NCBI GenBank assembly: GCA_949775045.1
Contig: OX459101.1
Span: 1 to 64,000 of the forward strand
Length of the DNA stretch: 64,000 nucleotides
Reading direction: 5' to 3'
From: Metridium senile
Lineage: Eukaryota > Cnidaria > Anthozoa > Actiniaria > Metridiidae
The stretch's first letter is position 1; the number at the start of each line of letters is the position of its first letter. A program made the translations under genes and the position numbers. Positions 30,302-43,573 of this stretch are shown here, in pieces. The notes under the pieces were generated by a model, which was given only the letters and a program-made list of their open reading frames with translations, had not been told where the DNA came from and did not search any database.

Positions 30302-33300
30302 CCATGGGTGCAAAAGGGAAAAACGTTCCCTTAGGTAACCTTTGTTCATAGGTGAACAAATGTCCCTAATGTAACCTTGTGATCCCTTTTGTAACCTTAC
30401 CATGTGTGCAAAAGGGAAAAACGATCCCTTATGTAACCTTTGTTCATAGGTGAACAAATGTCCCTAATGTAACTTTGTGATCCCTTTTGTATCCTTTCCA
30501 TGGGTGCAAAAGGGAAAAACGTTCCCTTATGTAACCTTGGTTCATAGGGTGAACAAAGGTCCCTAATGTAACTTTGTGATCCTTTTTCTAACCTTACAAT
30601 GGGTGCAAAAGGGAAAAACGTTCTCTTATGTAACCTTTGTTCATAGGTGAACAAAGGTTCCTAATGTAACTTTGTGATCCTTTTTGTAACCTTACCATGG
30701 GTGCAATAGGGAAAAAAGTTCCCTTATGTAACCTTTGTTCATAGGTCAACAAAGTTCCCTAATGTAACTTTGTGATCCCTTTTGTAACTTTACCATGGGT
30801 GCAAAAGGGAAAAACGTTCCCTTATGTATACTTTGTTCATAGGGTGAACAAAGGTCCCTAATTTAACTTTGTGATTCTTTTTCTAACCTTACCATTAGTG
30901 CAAAAGGGAAAAACGTTTCCTTATGTATCCTTTGTTCATAGGTGAACAAAGGTCCCTAATGTAACTTTGTGATCCCTTTTGTATCCTTTCCATGGGTGCA
31001 AAAGGGAAAAACGTTCCCTTATGTAACCTTGGTTCATAGGGTGAACAAAGGTCCCTAATGTAACTTTGTGATCCTTTTTCTAACCTTACAATGGGTGCAA
31101 AAGGGAAAAACGTTCTCTTATGTAACCTTTGTTCATAGGTGAACAAAGGTTCCTAATGTAACTTTGTGATCCTTTTTGTAACCTTACCATGAGTGGAAAA
31201 GGGAAAAAAGTTCCCTTATGTAACCTTTGTTCATATGTCAACAAAGTTCCCTAATGTAACTTTGTGATCCCTTTTGTAACCTTACCATGGGTGCAAAAGG
31301 GAAAAACGTTCCCTTATGTATACTTTGTTCATAGGGTGAACAAAGGTCCCTAATGTAACTTTGTGATTCTTTTTCTAACCTTACCATTAGTGCAAAAGGG
31401 AAAAACGTTCCCTTATGTAACCTTTGTTCATAGGGTGAACAAAGGTCCCTAATGTAACTTTGTCATCCCTTATGTAACCTAAACATGGGTGCAAAAGGGA
31501 AAAACGTTTCCTTATGTATCCTTTGTTCATAGGTGAACAAAGGTCCCTAATGTAACTTTGTGATCCCTTTTGTATCCTTACCATGGGTGCAAAAGGGAAA
31601 AACGTTCCCTTATGTAACCTTTGTTCATACGTGAACAAAGGTCCCTAATGTAACCTTGTGATCCCTTTTGTAACCTTACCATGTGTGCAAAAGGGAAAAA
31701 CGATCCCTTATGTAACCTTTGTTCATAGGTGAACAAAGGTCCCTAATGTAACCTTGTGATCCCTTTTGTAACCTTACCATGTGTGCAAAAGGGAAAAACG
31801 ATCCCTTATGTAACCTTTGTTCATAGGTGAACAAAGGTCCCTAATGTAACCTTGTGATCCCTTTTGTAACCTTACCATGTGTGCAAAAGGGAAAAACGAT
31901 CCCTTATGTAACCTTTGTTCATAGGTGAACAAAGGTCCCTAATGTAACCTTGTGATCCCTTTTGTAACCTTACCATGTGTGCAAAAGGGAAAAACGATCC
32001 CTTATGTAACCTTTGTTCATAGGTGAACAAAGGTTCCTAATGTAACCTTGTGATCCCTTTTGTAACCTTACCATGTGTGCAAAAGGGAAAAACGATCCCT
32101 TATGTAACCTTTGTTCATAGGTGAACAAAGGTCCCTAATGTAACCTTGTGATCCCTTTTGTAACCTTACCATGTGTGCAAAAGGGAAAAACGATCCCTTA
32201 TGTAACCTTTGTTCATAGGTGAACAAAGGTCCCTAATGTAACCTTGTGATCCCTTTTGTAACCTTACCATGTGTGCAAAAGGGAAAAACGATCCCTTATG
32301 TAACCTTTGTTCATAGGTGAACAAAGGTCCCTAATGTAACCTTCTGATCCCTTTTGTAACCTTACCATGTGTGCAAAAGGGAAAAACGATCCCTTATGTA
32401 ACCTTTGTTCATAGGTGAACAAAGGTCCCTAATGTAACCTTGTGATCCCTTTTGTAACCTTACCATGTGTGCAAAAGGGAAAAACGATCCCTTATGTAAC
32501 CTTTGTTCATAGGTTAACAAAGGTCCTTAATGAACTTTGTGATCCCTTTTGTAACCTTACCATGTGTGCAAAAGGGAAAAACGATCCCTTATGTAACCTT
32601 TGTTCATACGTGAACAAAGGTCCCTAATGTAACCTTGTGATCCCTTTTGTAACCTTACCATGTGTGCAAAAGGGAAAAACGATCCCTTATGTAACCTTTG
32701 TTCATAGGTGAACAAAGGTCCCTAATGTAACCTTGTGATCCCTTTTGTAACCTTACCATGTGTGCAAAAGGGAAAAACGATCCCTTATGTAACCTTTGTT
32801 CATAGGTGAACAAAGGTCCCTAATGTAACCTTGTGATCCCTTTTGTAACCTTACCATGTGTGCAAAAGGGAAAAACGATCCCTTATGTAACCTTTGTTCA
32901 TAGGTGAACAAAGGTCCCTAATGTAACCTTGTGATCCCTTTTGTAACCTTACCATGTGTGCAAAAGGGAAAAACGATCCCTTATGTAACCTTTGTTCATA
33001 GGTGAACAAAGGTCCCTAATGTAACTTTGTGATCCCTTTTGTAACCTTACCATGTGTGCAAAAGGGAAAAACGATCCCTTATGTAACCTTTGTTCATACG
33101 TGAACAAAGGTCCCTAATGTAACTTTGTGATCCCTTTTGTAACCTTACCATGTGTGCAAAAGGGAAAAACGATCCCTTATGTAACCTTTGTTCATACGTG
33201 AACAAAGGTCCCTAATGTAACCTTGTGATCCCTTTTGTAACCTTACAATGTGTGCAAAAGGGAAAAACGTTCCCTTATGTAACCTTTGTTCATACGTGAA

Positions 33301-36300
33301 CAAAGGTCCCTAATGTAACCTTGTGATCCCTTTTGTAACCTTACCATGTGTGCAAAAGGGAAAAACGATCCCTTATGTAACCTTTGTTCATAGGTGAACA
33401 AAGGTCCCTAATGTAACCTTGTGATCCCTTTTGTAACCTTACCATGTGTGCAAAAGGGAAAAACGATCCCTTATGTAACCTTTGTTCATACGTGAACAAA
33501 GGTCCCTAATGTAACCTTGTGATCCCTTTTGTAACCTTACCATGTGTGCAAAAGGGAAAAACGATCCCTTATGTAACCTTTGTTCATAGGTGAACAAAGG
33601 TCCCTAATGTAACCTTGTGATCCCTTTTGTAACCTTACCATGTGTGCAAAAGGGAGAAACGATCCCTTATGTAACCTTTGTTCATACGTGAACAAAGGTC
33701 CCTAATGTAACCTTGTGATCCCTTTTGTAACCTTACCATGTGTGCAAATAGGAAAAACGATCCCTTATGTAACCTTTGTTCATAGGTGAACAAAGGTCCC
33801 TAATGTAACCTTGTGATCCCTTTTGTAACCTTACCATGTGTGCAAAAGGGAAAAACGATCCCTTATGTAACCTTTGTTCATAGGTGAACAAAGGTCCCTA
33901 ATGTAACCTTCTGATCCCTTTTGTAACCTTACCATGTGTGCAAAAGGGAAAAACGATCCCTTATCTAACCTTTGTTCATAGGTGAACAAATGTCCCTAAT
34001 GTAACCTTGTGATCCCTTTTGTAACCTTACCATGTGTGCAAAAGGGAAAAACGATCCCTTATGTAACCTTTGTTCATAGGTGAACAAAGGTCCCTAATGT
34101 AACTTTGTGATCCCTTTTGTAACCTTACCATGTGTGCAAAAGGGAAAAACGATCCCTTATGTAACCTTTGTTCATACGTGAACAAAGGTCCCTAATGTAA
34201 CCTTGTGATCCCTTTTGTAACCTTACCATGTGTGCAAAAGGGAAAAACGATCCCTTATGTAACCTTTGTTCATAGGTGAACAAAGGTCCCTAATGTAACT
34301 TTGTGATCCCTTTTGTAACCTTACCATGGGTGCAAAAGGGAAAAACGTTCCCTTAGCTAACCTTTGTTCATAGGTGAACAAATGTCCCTAATGTAACTTT
34401 CTGATCCCTTTTGTAACCTAAACATGGGTGCAAAAGGGAAAAACGTTCCCTTATGTAACCTTTGTTCATAGGTGAACAAATGTCCCTAATGTAACTTTGT
34501 GATCCCTTTTGTATCCTTTCCATGAGTGCAAAAGGGAAAAACGTTCCCTTATGTAACCTTGGTTCATAGGTGAACAAAGGTTCCTAATGTAACTTTGTGA
34601 TCCTTTTTGTAACCTTACCATGGGTGCAAAAGGGAAAAAAGTTCCCTTATGTAACCTTTGTTCATAGGTCAACAAAGTTCCCTAATGTAACTTTGTGATC
34701 CCTTTTGTAACCTTACCATGGGTGCAAAAGGGAAAAACGTTCCCTTATGTATCCTTTGTTCATAGGGTGAACAAAGGTCCCTAATGTAACTTTGTGATCC
34801 CTTTTGTAACCTTACCATGTGTGCAACAGGGAAAAACGATCCCTTATGTAACCTTTGTTCATAGGTGAACAAAGGTCCCTAATGTAACTTTGTGATCCCT
34901 TTTGTAACCTTACCATGTGTGCAAAAGGGAAAAACGATCCCTTATGTAACCTTTGTTCATACGTGAACAAAGGTCCCTAATGTAACCTTGTGATCCCTTT
35001 TGTAACCTTACAATGTGTGCAAAAGGGAAAAACGTTCCCTTATGTAACCTTTGTTCATACGTGAACAAAGGTCTCTAATGTAACCTTGTGATCCCTTTTG
35101 TAACCTTACCATGTGTGCAAAAGGGAAAAACGATCCCTTATGTAACCTTTGTTCATAGGTGAACAAAGGTCCCTAATGTAACCTTGTGATCCCTTTTGTA
35201 ACCTTACCATGTGTGCAAAAGGGAAAAACGATCCCTTATGTAACCTTTGTTCATACGTGAACAAAGGTCCCTAATGTAACCTTGTGATCCCTTTTGTAAC
35301 CTTACCATGTGTGCAAAAGGGAAAAACGATCCCTTATGTAACCTTTGTTCATAGGTGAACAAAGGTCCCTAATGTAACCTTGTGATCCCTTTTGTAACCT
35401 TACCATGTGTGCAAAAGGGAAAAACGATCCCTTATGTAACCTTTGTTCATACGTGAACAAAGGTCCCTAATGTAACCTTGTGATCCCTTTTGTAACCTTA
35501 CCATGTGTGCAAATAGGAAAAACGATCCCTTATGTAACCTTTGTTCATAGGTGAACAAAGGTCCCTAATGTAACCTTGTGATCCCTTTTGTAACCTTACC
35601 ATGTGTGCAAAAGGGAAAAACGATCCCTTATGTAACCTTTGTTCATAGGTGAACAAAGGTCCCTAATGTAACCTTCTGATCCCTTTTGTAACCTTACCAT
35701 GTGTGCAAAAGGGAAAAACGATCCCTTATGTAACCTTTGTTCATAGGTGAACAAAGGTCCCTAATGTAACCTTGTGATCCCTTTTGTAACCTTACCATAT
35801 GTGCAAAAGGGAAAAACGATCCCTTATGTAACCTTTGTTCATAGGTGAACAAAGGTCCCTAATGTAACTTTGTGATCCCTTTTGTAACCTTACCATGTGT
35901 GCAAAAGGGAAAAACGATCCCTTATGTAACCTTTGTTCATACGTGAGCAAAGGTCCCTAATGTAACCTTGTGATCCCTTTTGTAACCTTACCATGTGTGC
36001 AAAAGGGAAAAACGATCCCTTATGTAACCTTTGTTCATAGGTGAACAAAGGTCCCTAATGTAACTTTGTGATCCCTTTTGTAACCTTACCATGGGTGCAA
36101 AAGGGAAAAACGTTCCTTTAGCTAACCTTTGTTCATAGGTGAACAAATGTCCCTAATGTAACTTTCTGATCCCTTTTGTAACCTAAACATGGGTGCAAAA
36201 GGGAAAAACGTTCCCTTATGTAACCTTTGTTCATAGGTGAACAAATGTCCCTAATGTAACTTTGTGATCCCTTTTGTATCCTTTCCATGGGTGCAAAAGG

Positions 36301-39300
36301 GAAAAACGTTCCCTTATGTAACCTTGGTTCATAGGGTGAACAAAGGTCTATAATGTAACTTTGTGATCCTTTTTCTAACCTTACAATGGGTGCAAAAGGG
36401 AAAAACGTTCCCTTATGTAACCTTTGTTCATAGGTGAACAAAGGTTCCTAATGTAACTTTGTGATCCTTTTTGTAACCTTACCATGGGTGCAAAAGGGAA
36501 AAAAGTTCCCTTATGTAACCTTTGTTCATAGGTCAACAAAGTTCCCTAATGTAACTTTGTGATCCCTTTTGTAACCTTACCATGGGTGCAAAAGGGAAAA
36601 ACGTTCCCTTATGTATCCTTTGTTCATAGGGTGAACAAAGGTCCCTAATGTAACTTTGTGATCCCTTTTGTAACCTTACCATGTGTGCAAAAGGGAAAAA
36701 CGATCTCTTATGTAACCTTTGTTCATAGGTGAACAAAGGTCCCTAATGTAACCTTGTGATCCCTTTTGTAACCTTACCATGTGTGCAAAAGGTAAAAACG
36801 ATCCCTTATGTAACCTTTGTTCATAGGTGAACAAAGGTCCCTAATGTAACCTTGTGATCCCTTTTGTAACCTTACCATGTGTGCAAAAGGGAAAAACGAT
36901 CCCTTATGTAACCTTTGTTCATAGGTGAACAAAGGTCCCTAATGTAACTTTGTGATCCCTTTTGTAACCTTACCATGAGTGCAAAAGGAAAAAACGATCC
37001 CTTATGTAACCTTTGTTCATAGGTGAACAAAGGTCCCTAATGTAACCTTGTGATCCCTTTTGTAACCTTACCATGTGTGCAAAAGGGAAAAACGATCCCT
37101 TATGTAACCTTTGTTCATAGGTGAACAAATGTCCCTAATGTAACTTTGTGATCCCTTTTGTATCCTTTCCATGGGTGCAAAAGGGAAAAACGTTCCCTTA
37201 TGTAACCTTGGTTCATAGGGTGAACAAAGGTCCCTAATGTAACTTTGTGATCCTTTTTCTAACCTTACAATGGGTGCAAAAGGGAAAAACGTTCTCTTAT
37301 GTAACCTTTGTTCATAGGTGAACAAAGGTTCCTAATGTAACTTTGTGATCCTTTTTGTAACCTTACCATGGGTGCAAAAGGGAAAAAAGTTCCCTTATGT
37401 AACCTTTGTTCATAGGTCAACAAAGTTCCCTAATGTAACTTTGTGATCCCTTTTGTAACCTTACCATGGGTGCAAAAGGGAAAAACGTTCCCTTATGTAT
37501 ACTTTGTTCATAGGGTGAACAAAGGTCCCTAATGTAACTTTGTGATTCTTTTTCTAACCTTACCATTAGTGCAAAAGGGAAAAACGTTCCCTTATGTAAC
37601 CTTTGTTCATAGGGTGAACAAAGGTCCCTAATGTAACTTTGTCATCCCTTTTGTAACCTAAACATGGGTGCAAAAGGGAAAAACGTTTCCTTATGTATCC
37701 TTTGTTCATAGGTGAACAAAGGTCCCTAATGTAACTTTGTGATCCCTTTTGTATCCTTACCATGGGTGCAAAAGGGAAAAACGTTCCCTTATGTAACCTT
37801 TGTTCATACGTGAACAAAGGTCCCTAATGTAACCTTGTGATCCCTTTTGTAACCTTACCATGTGTGCAAAAGGGAAAAACGATCCCTTATGTAACCTTTG
37901 TTCATACGTGAACAAAGGTCCCTAATGTAACCTTGTGATCCCTTTTGTAACCTTACCATGTGTGCAAAAGGGAAAAACGATCCCTTATGTAACCTTTGTT
38001 CATAGGTGAACAAAGGTCCCTAATGTAACCTTGTGATCCCTTTTGTAACCTTACCATGTGTGCAAAAGGGAAAAACGATCCCTTATGTAACCTTTGTTCA
38101 TAGGTGAACAAAGGTCCCTAATGTAACTTTGTGATCCCTTTTGTAACCTTACCATGTGTGCAAAAGGGAAAAACGATCCCTTATGTAACCTTTGTTCATA
38201 CGTGAACAAAGGTCCCTAATGTAACCTTGTGATCCCTTTTGTAACCTTACCATGTGTGCAAAAGGGAAAAACGTTCCCTTAGGTAACCTTTGTTCATAGG
38301 TGAACAAATGTCCCTAATGTAACCTTGTGATCCCTTTTGTAACCTTACCATGTGTGCAAAAGGGAAAAACGATCCCTTATGTAACCTTTGTTCATAGGGT
38401 GAACAAAGGTCCCTAATGTAACTTTGTCATCCCTTTTGTAACCTAAACATGGGTGCAAAAGGAAAAAACGTTCCCTTATGTAACCTTTGTTCATACGTGA
38501 ACAAAGGTCCCTAATGTAACCTTGTGATCCCTTTTGTAACCTTACCATGTGTGCAAAAGGGAAAAACGATCCCTTATGTAACCTTTGTTCATAGGTGAAC
38601 AAAGGTCCCTAATGTAACCTTGTGATCCCTTTTGTAACCTTACCATGTGTGCAAAAGGGAAAAACGATCCCTTATGTAACCTTTGTTCATACGTGAACAA
38701 AGGTCCCTAATGTAACCTTGTGATCCCTTTTGTAACCTTACCATGTGTGCAAAAGGGAAAAACGATCCCTTATGTAACCTTTGTTCATAGGTGAACAAAG
38801 GTCCCTAATGTAACCTTGTGATCCTTTTTCTAACCTTACAATGGGTGCAAAAGGGAAAAACGTTCCCTTATGTAACCTTTGTTCATAGGTGAACAAAGGT
38901 TCCTAATGTAACTTTGTGATCCTTTTTGTAACCTTACCATGGGTGCAAAAGGGAAAAATGTTCCCTTATTTAACCTTTGTTCATAGGTCAACAAAGTTCC
39001 CTAATGTAACTTTGTGATCCCTTTTGTAACCTTACCATGGGTGCAAAAGGGAAAAACGTTCCCTTATGTATCCTTTGTTCATAGGGTGAACAAAGGTCCC
39101 TAATGTAACTTTGTGATTCTTTTTCTAACCTTACCATTAGTGCAAAAGGGAAAAACGTTCCCTTATGTAACCTTTGTTCATAGGGTGAACAAAGGTCCCT
39201 AATGTAACTTTGTCATCCCTTTTGTAACCTAAACATGGGTGCAAAAGGAAAAAACGTTTCCTTATGTATCCTTTGTTCATAGGTGAACAAAGGTCCCTAA

Positions 39301-41942
39301 TGTAACTTTGTGATCCCTTTTGTATCCTTACCATGGGTGCAAAAGGGAAAAACGTTCCCTTATGTAACCTTTGTTCATAGGTCAACAAAGTTCCCTAATG
39401 TAACTTTGTGATCCCTTTTGTAACCTTACCATGGGTGCAAAAGGGAAAAACGTTCCCTTATGTAACCTTTGTTCATAGGGTGAACAAAGGTCCCTAATGT
39501 AACTTTGTGATCCCTTTTGTAACCTTACCATGGGTGCAAAAGGGAAAAACGTTCCCTTAGGTAACCTTTGTTCATAGGTGAACAAATGTCCCTAATGTAA
39601 CCTTGTGATCCCTTTTGTAACCTTACCATGTGTGCAAAAGGGAAAAACGATCCCTTATGTAACCTTTGTTCATAGGTGAACAAATGTCCCTAATGTAACT
39701 TTGTGATCCCTTTTGTATCCTTTCCATGGGTGCAAAAGGGAAAAACGTTCCCTTATGTAACCTTGGTTCATAGGGTGAACAAAGGTCCCTAATGTAACTT
39801 TGTGATCCTTTTTCTAACCTTACAATGGGTGCAAAAGGGAAAAACGTTCTCTTATGTAACCTTTGTTCATAGGTGAACAAAGGTTCCTAATGTAACTTTG
39901 TGATCCTTTCTGTAACCTTACCATGGGTGCAAAAGGGAAAAAAGTTCCCTTATGTAACCTTTGTTCATAGGTCAACAAAGTTCCCTAATGTAACTTTGTG
40001 ATCCCTTTTGTAACCTTACCATGGGTGCAAAAGGGAAAAACGTTCCCTTATGTATCCTTTGTTCATAGGGTGAACAAAGGTCCCTAATGTAACTTTGTGA
40101 TTCTTTTTCTAACCTTACCATTAGTGCAAAAGGGAAAAACGTTCCCTTATGTACCCTTTGTTCATAGGGTGAACAAAGGTCCCTAATGTAACTTTGTCAT
40201 CCCTTTTGTAACCTAAACATGGGTGCAAAAGGGAAAAACGTTTCCTTATGTATCCTTTGTTCATAGGTGAACAAAGGTCCCTAATGTAACTTTGTGATCC
40301 CTTTTGTATCCTTACCATGGGTGCAAAAGGGAAAAACGTTCCCTTATGTAACCTTTGTTCATAGGTCAACAAAGTTCCCTAATGTAACTTTGTGATCCCT
40401 TTTGTAGCCTTACCATGGGTGCAAAAGGGAAAAACGTTCCCTTATGTAACCTTTGTTCATAGGGTGAACAAAGGTCCCTAATGTAACTTTGTGATCCCTT
40501 TTGTAACCTTACCATGGGTGCAAAAGGGAAAAACGTTCCCTTAGGTAACCTTTGTTCATAGGTGAACAAATGTCCCTAATGTAACCTTGTGATCCCTTTT
40601 GTAACCTTACCATGTGTGCAAAAGGGAAAAACGATGCCTTATGTAACCTTTGTTCATAGGTGAACAAAGGTCCCTAATGTAACCTTGTGATCCCTTTTGT
40701 AACCTTACCATGTGTGCAAAAGGGAAAAACGATCCCTTATGTAACCTTTGTTCATAGGTGAACAAAGGTCCCTAATGTAACTTTGTGATCCCTTTTGTAA
40801 CCTTACCATGTGTGCAAAAGGGAAAAACGATCCCTTATGTATCCTTTGTTCATAGGGTGAACAAAGGTCCCTAATGTAACTTTGTGATTCTTTTTCTAAC
40901 CTTACCATTAGTGCAAAAGGGAAAAACGTTCCCTTATGTAACCTTTGTTCATAGGGTGAACAAAGGTCCCTAATGTAACTTTGTCATCCCTTTTGTAACC
41001 TAAACATGGGTGCAAAAGGGAAAAACGTTTCCTTATGTATCCTTTGTTCATAGGTGAACAAAGGTCCCTAATGTGACTTTGTGATCCCTTTTGTATCCTT
41101 ACCATGGGTGCAAAAGGGAAAAACGTTCCCTTATGTAACCTTTGTTCATAGGTCAACAAAGTTCCCTAATGTAACTTTGTGATCCCTTTTGTAACCTTAC
41201 CATGGGTGCAAAAGGGAAAAACGTTCCCTTATGTAACCTTTGTTCATAGGGTGAACAAAGGTCCCTAATGTAACTTTGTGATCCCTTTTGTAACCTTACC
41301 ATGGGTGCAAAAGGGAAAAACGTTCCCTTAGGTAACCTTTGTTCATAGGTGAACAAATGTCCCTAATGTAACTTTCTGATCCCTTTTGTAACCTAAACAT
41401 GGGTGCAAAAGGGAAAAACGTTCCCTTATGTAACCTTTGTTCATAGGGTGAACAAAGGTCCCTAATGTAACTTTGTGATCCCTTTTGTAACCTTACCATG
41501 GGTGCAAAAGGGAAAAACGTTCCCTTAGGTAACCTTTGTTCATAGGTGAACAAATGTCCCTAATGTAACTTTCTGATCCCTTTTGTAACCTAAACATGGG
41601 TGCAAAAGGGAAAAACGTTCCCTTATGTAACCTTTGTTCATAGGTGAACAAATGTCCCTAATGTAACTTTGTGATCCCTTTTGTATCCTTTCCATGGGTG
41701 CAAAAGGGAAAAACGTTCCCTTATGTAACCTTGGTTCATAGGGTGAACAAAGGTCCCTAATGTAACTTTGTGATCCTTTTTCTAACCTTACAATGGGTGC
41801 AAAAGGGAAAAACGTTCCCTTATGTAACCTTTGTTCATAGGTGAACAAAGGTTCCTAATGTAACTTTGTGATCCTTTTTGTAACCTTACCATGGGTGCAA
41901 AAGGGAAAAAAGTTCCCTTATGTAACCTTTGTTCATAGGTCA

Positions 41943-43124
41943 ACAAAGTTCCCTAATGTAACTTTGTGATCCCTTTTGTAACCTTACCATGGGTGCAAAA
42001 GGGAAAAACGTTCCCTTATGTATCCTTTGTTCATAGGGTGAACAAAGGTCCCTAATGTAACTTTGTGATTCTTTTTCTAACCTTACCATTAGTGCAAAAG
42101 GGAAAAACGTTCCCTTATGTAACCTTTGTTCATAGGGTGAACAAAGGTCCCTAATGTAACTTTGTGATCCCTTTTGTAACCTTACCATGGGTGCAAAAGG
42201 GAAAAACGTTCCCTTAGGTAACCTTTGTTCATAGGTGAACAAATGTCCCTAATGTAACTTTCTGATCCCTTTTGTAACCTAAACATGGGTGCAAAAGGGA
42301 AAAACGTTCCCTTATGTAACCTTTGTTCATAGGTGAACAAATGTCCCTAATGTAACTTTGTGATGCCTTTTGTATCCTTTCCATGGGTGCAAAAGGGAAA
42401 AACGTTCCCTTATGTAACCTTGGTTCATAGGGTGAACAAAGGTCCCTAATGTAACTTTGTGATCCTTTTTCTAACCTTACAATGGGTGCAAAAGGGAAAA
42501 ACGTTCCCTTATGTAACCTTTGTTCATAGGTGAACAAAGTTCCCTAATGTAACTTTGTGATCCCTTTTGTAACCTTACCATGGGTGCAAAAGGGAAAAAC
42601 GTTCCCTTATGTATCCTTTGTTCATAGGGTGAACAAAGGTCCCTAATGTAACTTTGTGATTCTTTTTCTAACCTTACCATTAGTGCAAAAGGGAAAAACG
42701 TTCCCTTATGTAACCTTTGTTCATAGGGTGAACAAAGGTCCCTAATGTAACTTTGTGATCCCTTTTGTAACCTTACCATGGGTGCAAAAGGGAAAAACGT
42801 TCCCTTAGGTAACCTTTGTTCATAGGTGAACAAATGTCCCTAATGTAACTTTCTGATCCCTTTTGTAACCTAAACATGGGTGCAAAAGGGAAAAACGTTC
42901 CCTTATGTAACCTTTGTTCATAGGTGAACAAATGTCCCTAATGTAACTTTGTGATGCCTTTTGTATCCTTTCCATGGGTGCAAAAGGGAAAAACGTTCCC
43001 TTATGTAACCTTGGTTCATAGGGTGAACAAAGGTCCCTAATGTAACTTTGTGATCCTTTTTCTAACCTTACAATGGGTGCAAAAGGGAAAAACGTTCCCT
43101 TATGTAACCTTTGTTCATAGGTGA
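41943..43124. repeat. Higher-order satellite duplication, two 591-bp copies near the array edge
   Basis: A six-monomer block is tandemly duplicated with a 591-bp step. The otherwise rare variant GTGATGCC occurs at about 42359 and again 591 bp later. The TTAGGTAACC-containing monomers at about 42185 and 42776 match in the same register. After about 43130 the array becomes more diverged and stops at about 43310. Confidence 0.75.
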
Positions 43125-43308
43125 ACAAAGGTTCCTAATGGAACTTTGTGATCCTTTTTGTAACCTTACCATGGGTGCAAAAGGGAAAAACGTTTCCTTA
43201 TGTAACCTTTTTTCATAGGTGAACAAAGGTCCCTAATGTAACTTTGTGATCCTTTTTGTAACCTTACCATGGGTGCAAAAGGGAAAAACGTTCCCTTATG
43301 TAACCTTT

Positions 43309-43450
43309 GGTCCAACGTAGTATGGCTATTAACTATTTTTAAATTGAACAATTATGAGAATGTTGTCTGTGTGCTCTTTTTATCAGGAAATGGTCTAACG
43401 TGGTATGGCTATTAAACTATTTCAATTGCACAATTGCACAATTGCACAAT
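43309..43450. repeat. Array-edge direct duplication (83-bp spacing)
   Basis: The last satellite unit breaks off at about 43310 and runs into GGTCCAACGTAGTATGGC followed by CTATTAACTATTT. A near copy, GGTCTAACGTGGTATGGC with CTATTAAACTATTT, starts 83 bp later at 43392. The second copy is followed by a short run of TTGCACAA units (about 43427-43450). The first copy joins the satellite directly, so this marks the physical edge of the array. Confidence 0.7.
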
Positions 43451-43573
43451 TAGATGGTGATAATGGTGATGGGGGCTATGATGATCACGATTATGGTGAT
43501 GGGGGTTGTGATGATGGTGATAATGCAAAGCCCGGTGGGGGGGGGGGGGGTGGGGGGTGGGGGGGGGGGGGGG
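43451..43573. repeat. GATGGTGAT-type minisatellite and long G tract
   Basis: Imperfect repeats of GATGGTGATAATGGTGATGG and GGGGGCTATGATGATCACG type run from about 43451 to 43525. A G tract of about 40 bases (43534-43573) follows, interrupted only by three T residues. The G tract could form a quadruplex on the plus strand and is a likely site of length error in an assembly. Open frames through it are glycine or proline artefacts. Confidence 0.8.

Larger units (their letters stand above)
1..43310. repeat. 98-bp satellite array, about 440 head-to-tail copies
   Basis: The sequence repeats every 98 bp (for example unit starts at 1, 99, 197) in one orientation from base 1 to about 43310, and is cut by the left window edge. 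Some units are 99 bp because of one extra G in the motif TTCATAGGGTGAAC. Two main classes are visible. Class A has AACCTTGTGAT, CCATGTGTGC and AACGATCCC. Class B has AACTTTGTGAT, CCATGGGTGC and AACGTTCCC. Class B includes recurrent subtypes such as CCATTAGTGC, GTCATCCC...CTAAACATGGG and AAAAAAGTTCCC. Each unit holds a hairpin, ACCTTTGTTCA/TGAACAAAGGT around a 4-5 nt loop (first full example 96-121), and a second inverted pair, TCCCTTTTG/CAAAAGGGA (43-51 and 69-77). I saw no insertion of unrelated DNA. A centromeric or pericentromeric role is possible but is inference only. Confidence 0.97.

Noticed and set aside
32442..32627. Plus-strand open frame of 61 codons in the array
   Set aside because: It exists only because one unit near 32515 has small deletions that remove stops. 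It is otherwise ordinary satellite.
1..43310. CRISPR-like array
   Set aside because: The unit is one continuous 98-bp tandem repeat without unique spacers, and the surrounding genes are spliced eukaryotic genes.
594..43351. Dozens of 60-118 codon open frames on the minus strand within the satellite, with recurring residues such as KGSQSYIRDLCSP
   Set aside because: They follow directly from a 98-bp unit read through its three frames. They start and stop wherever monomer variants add or remove stops, and they have no independent gene structure.
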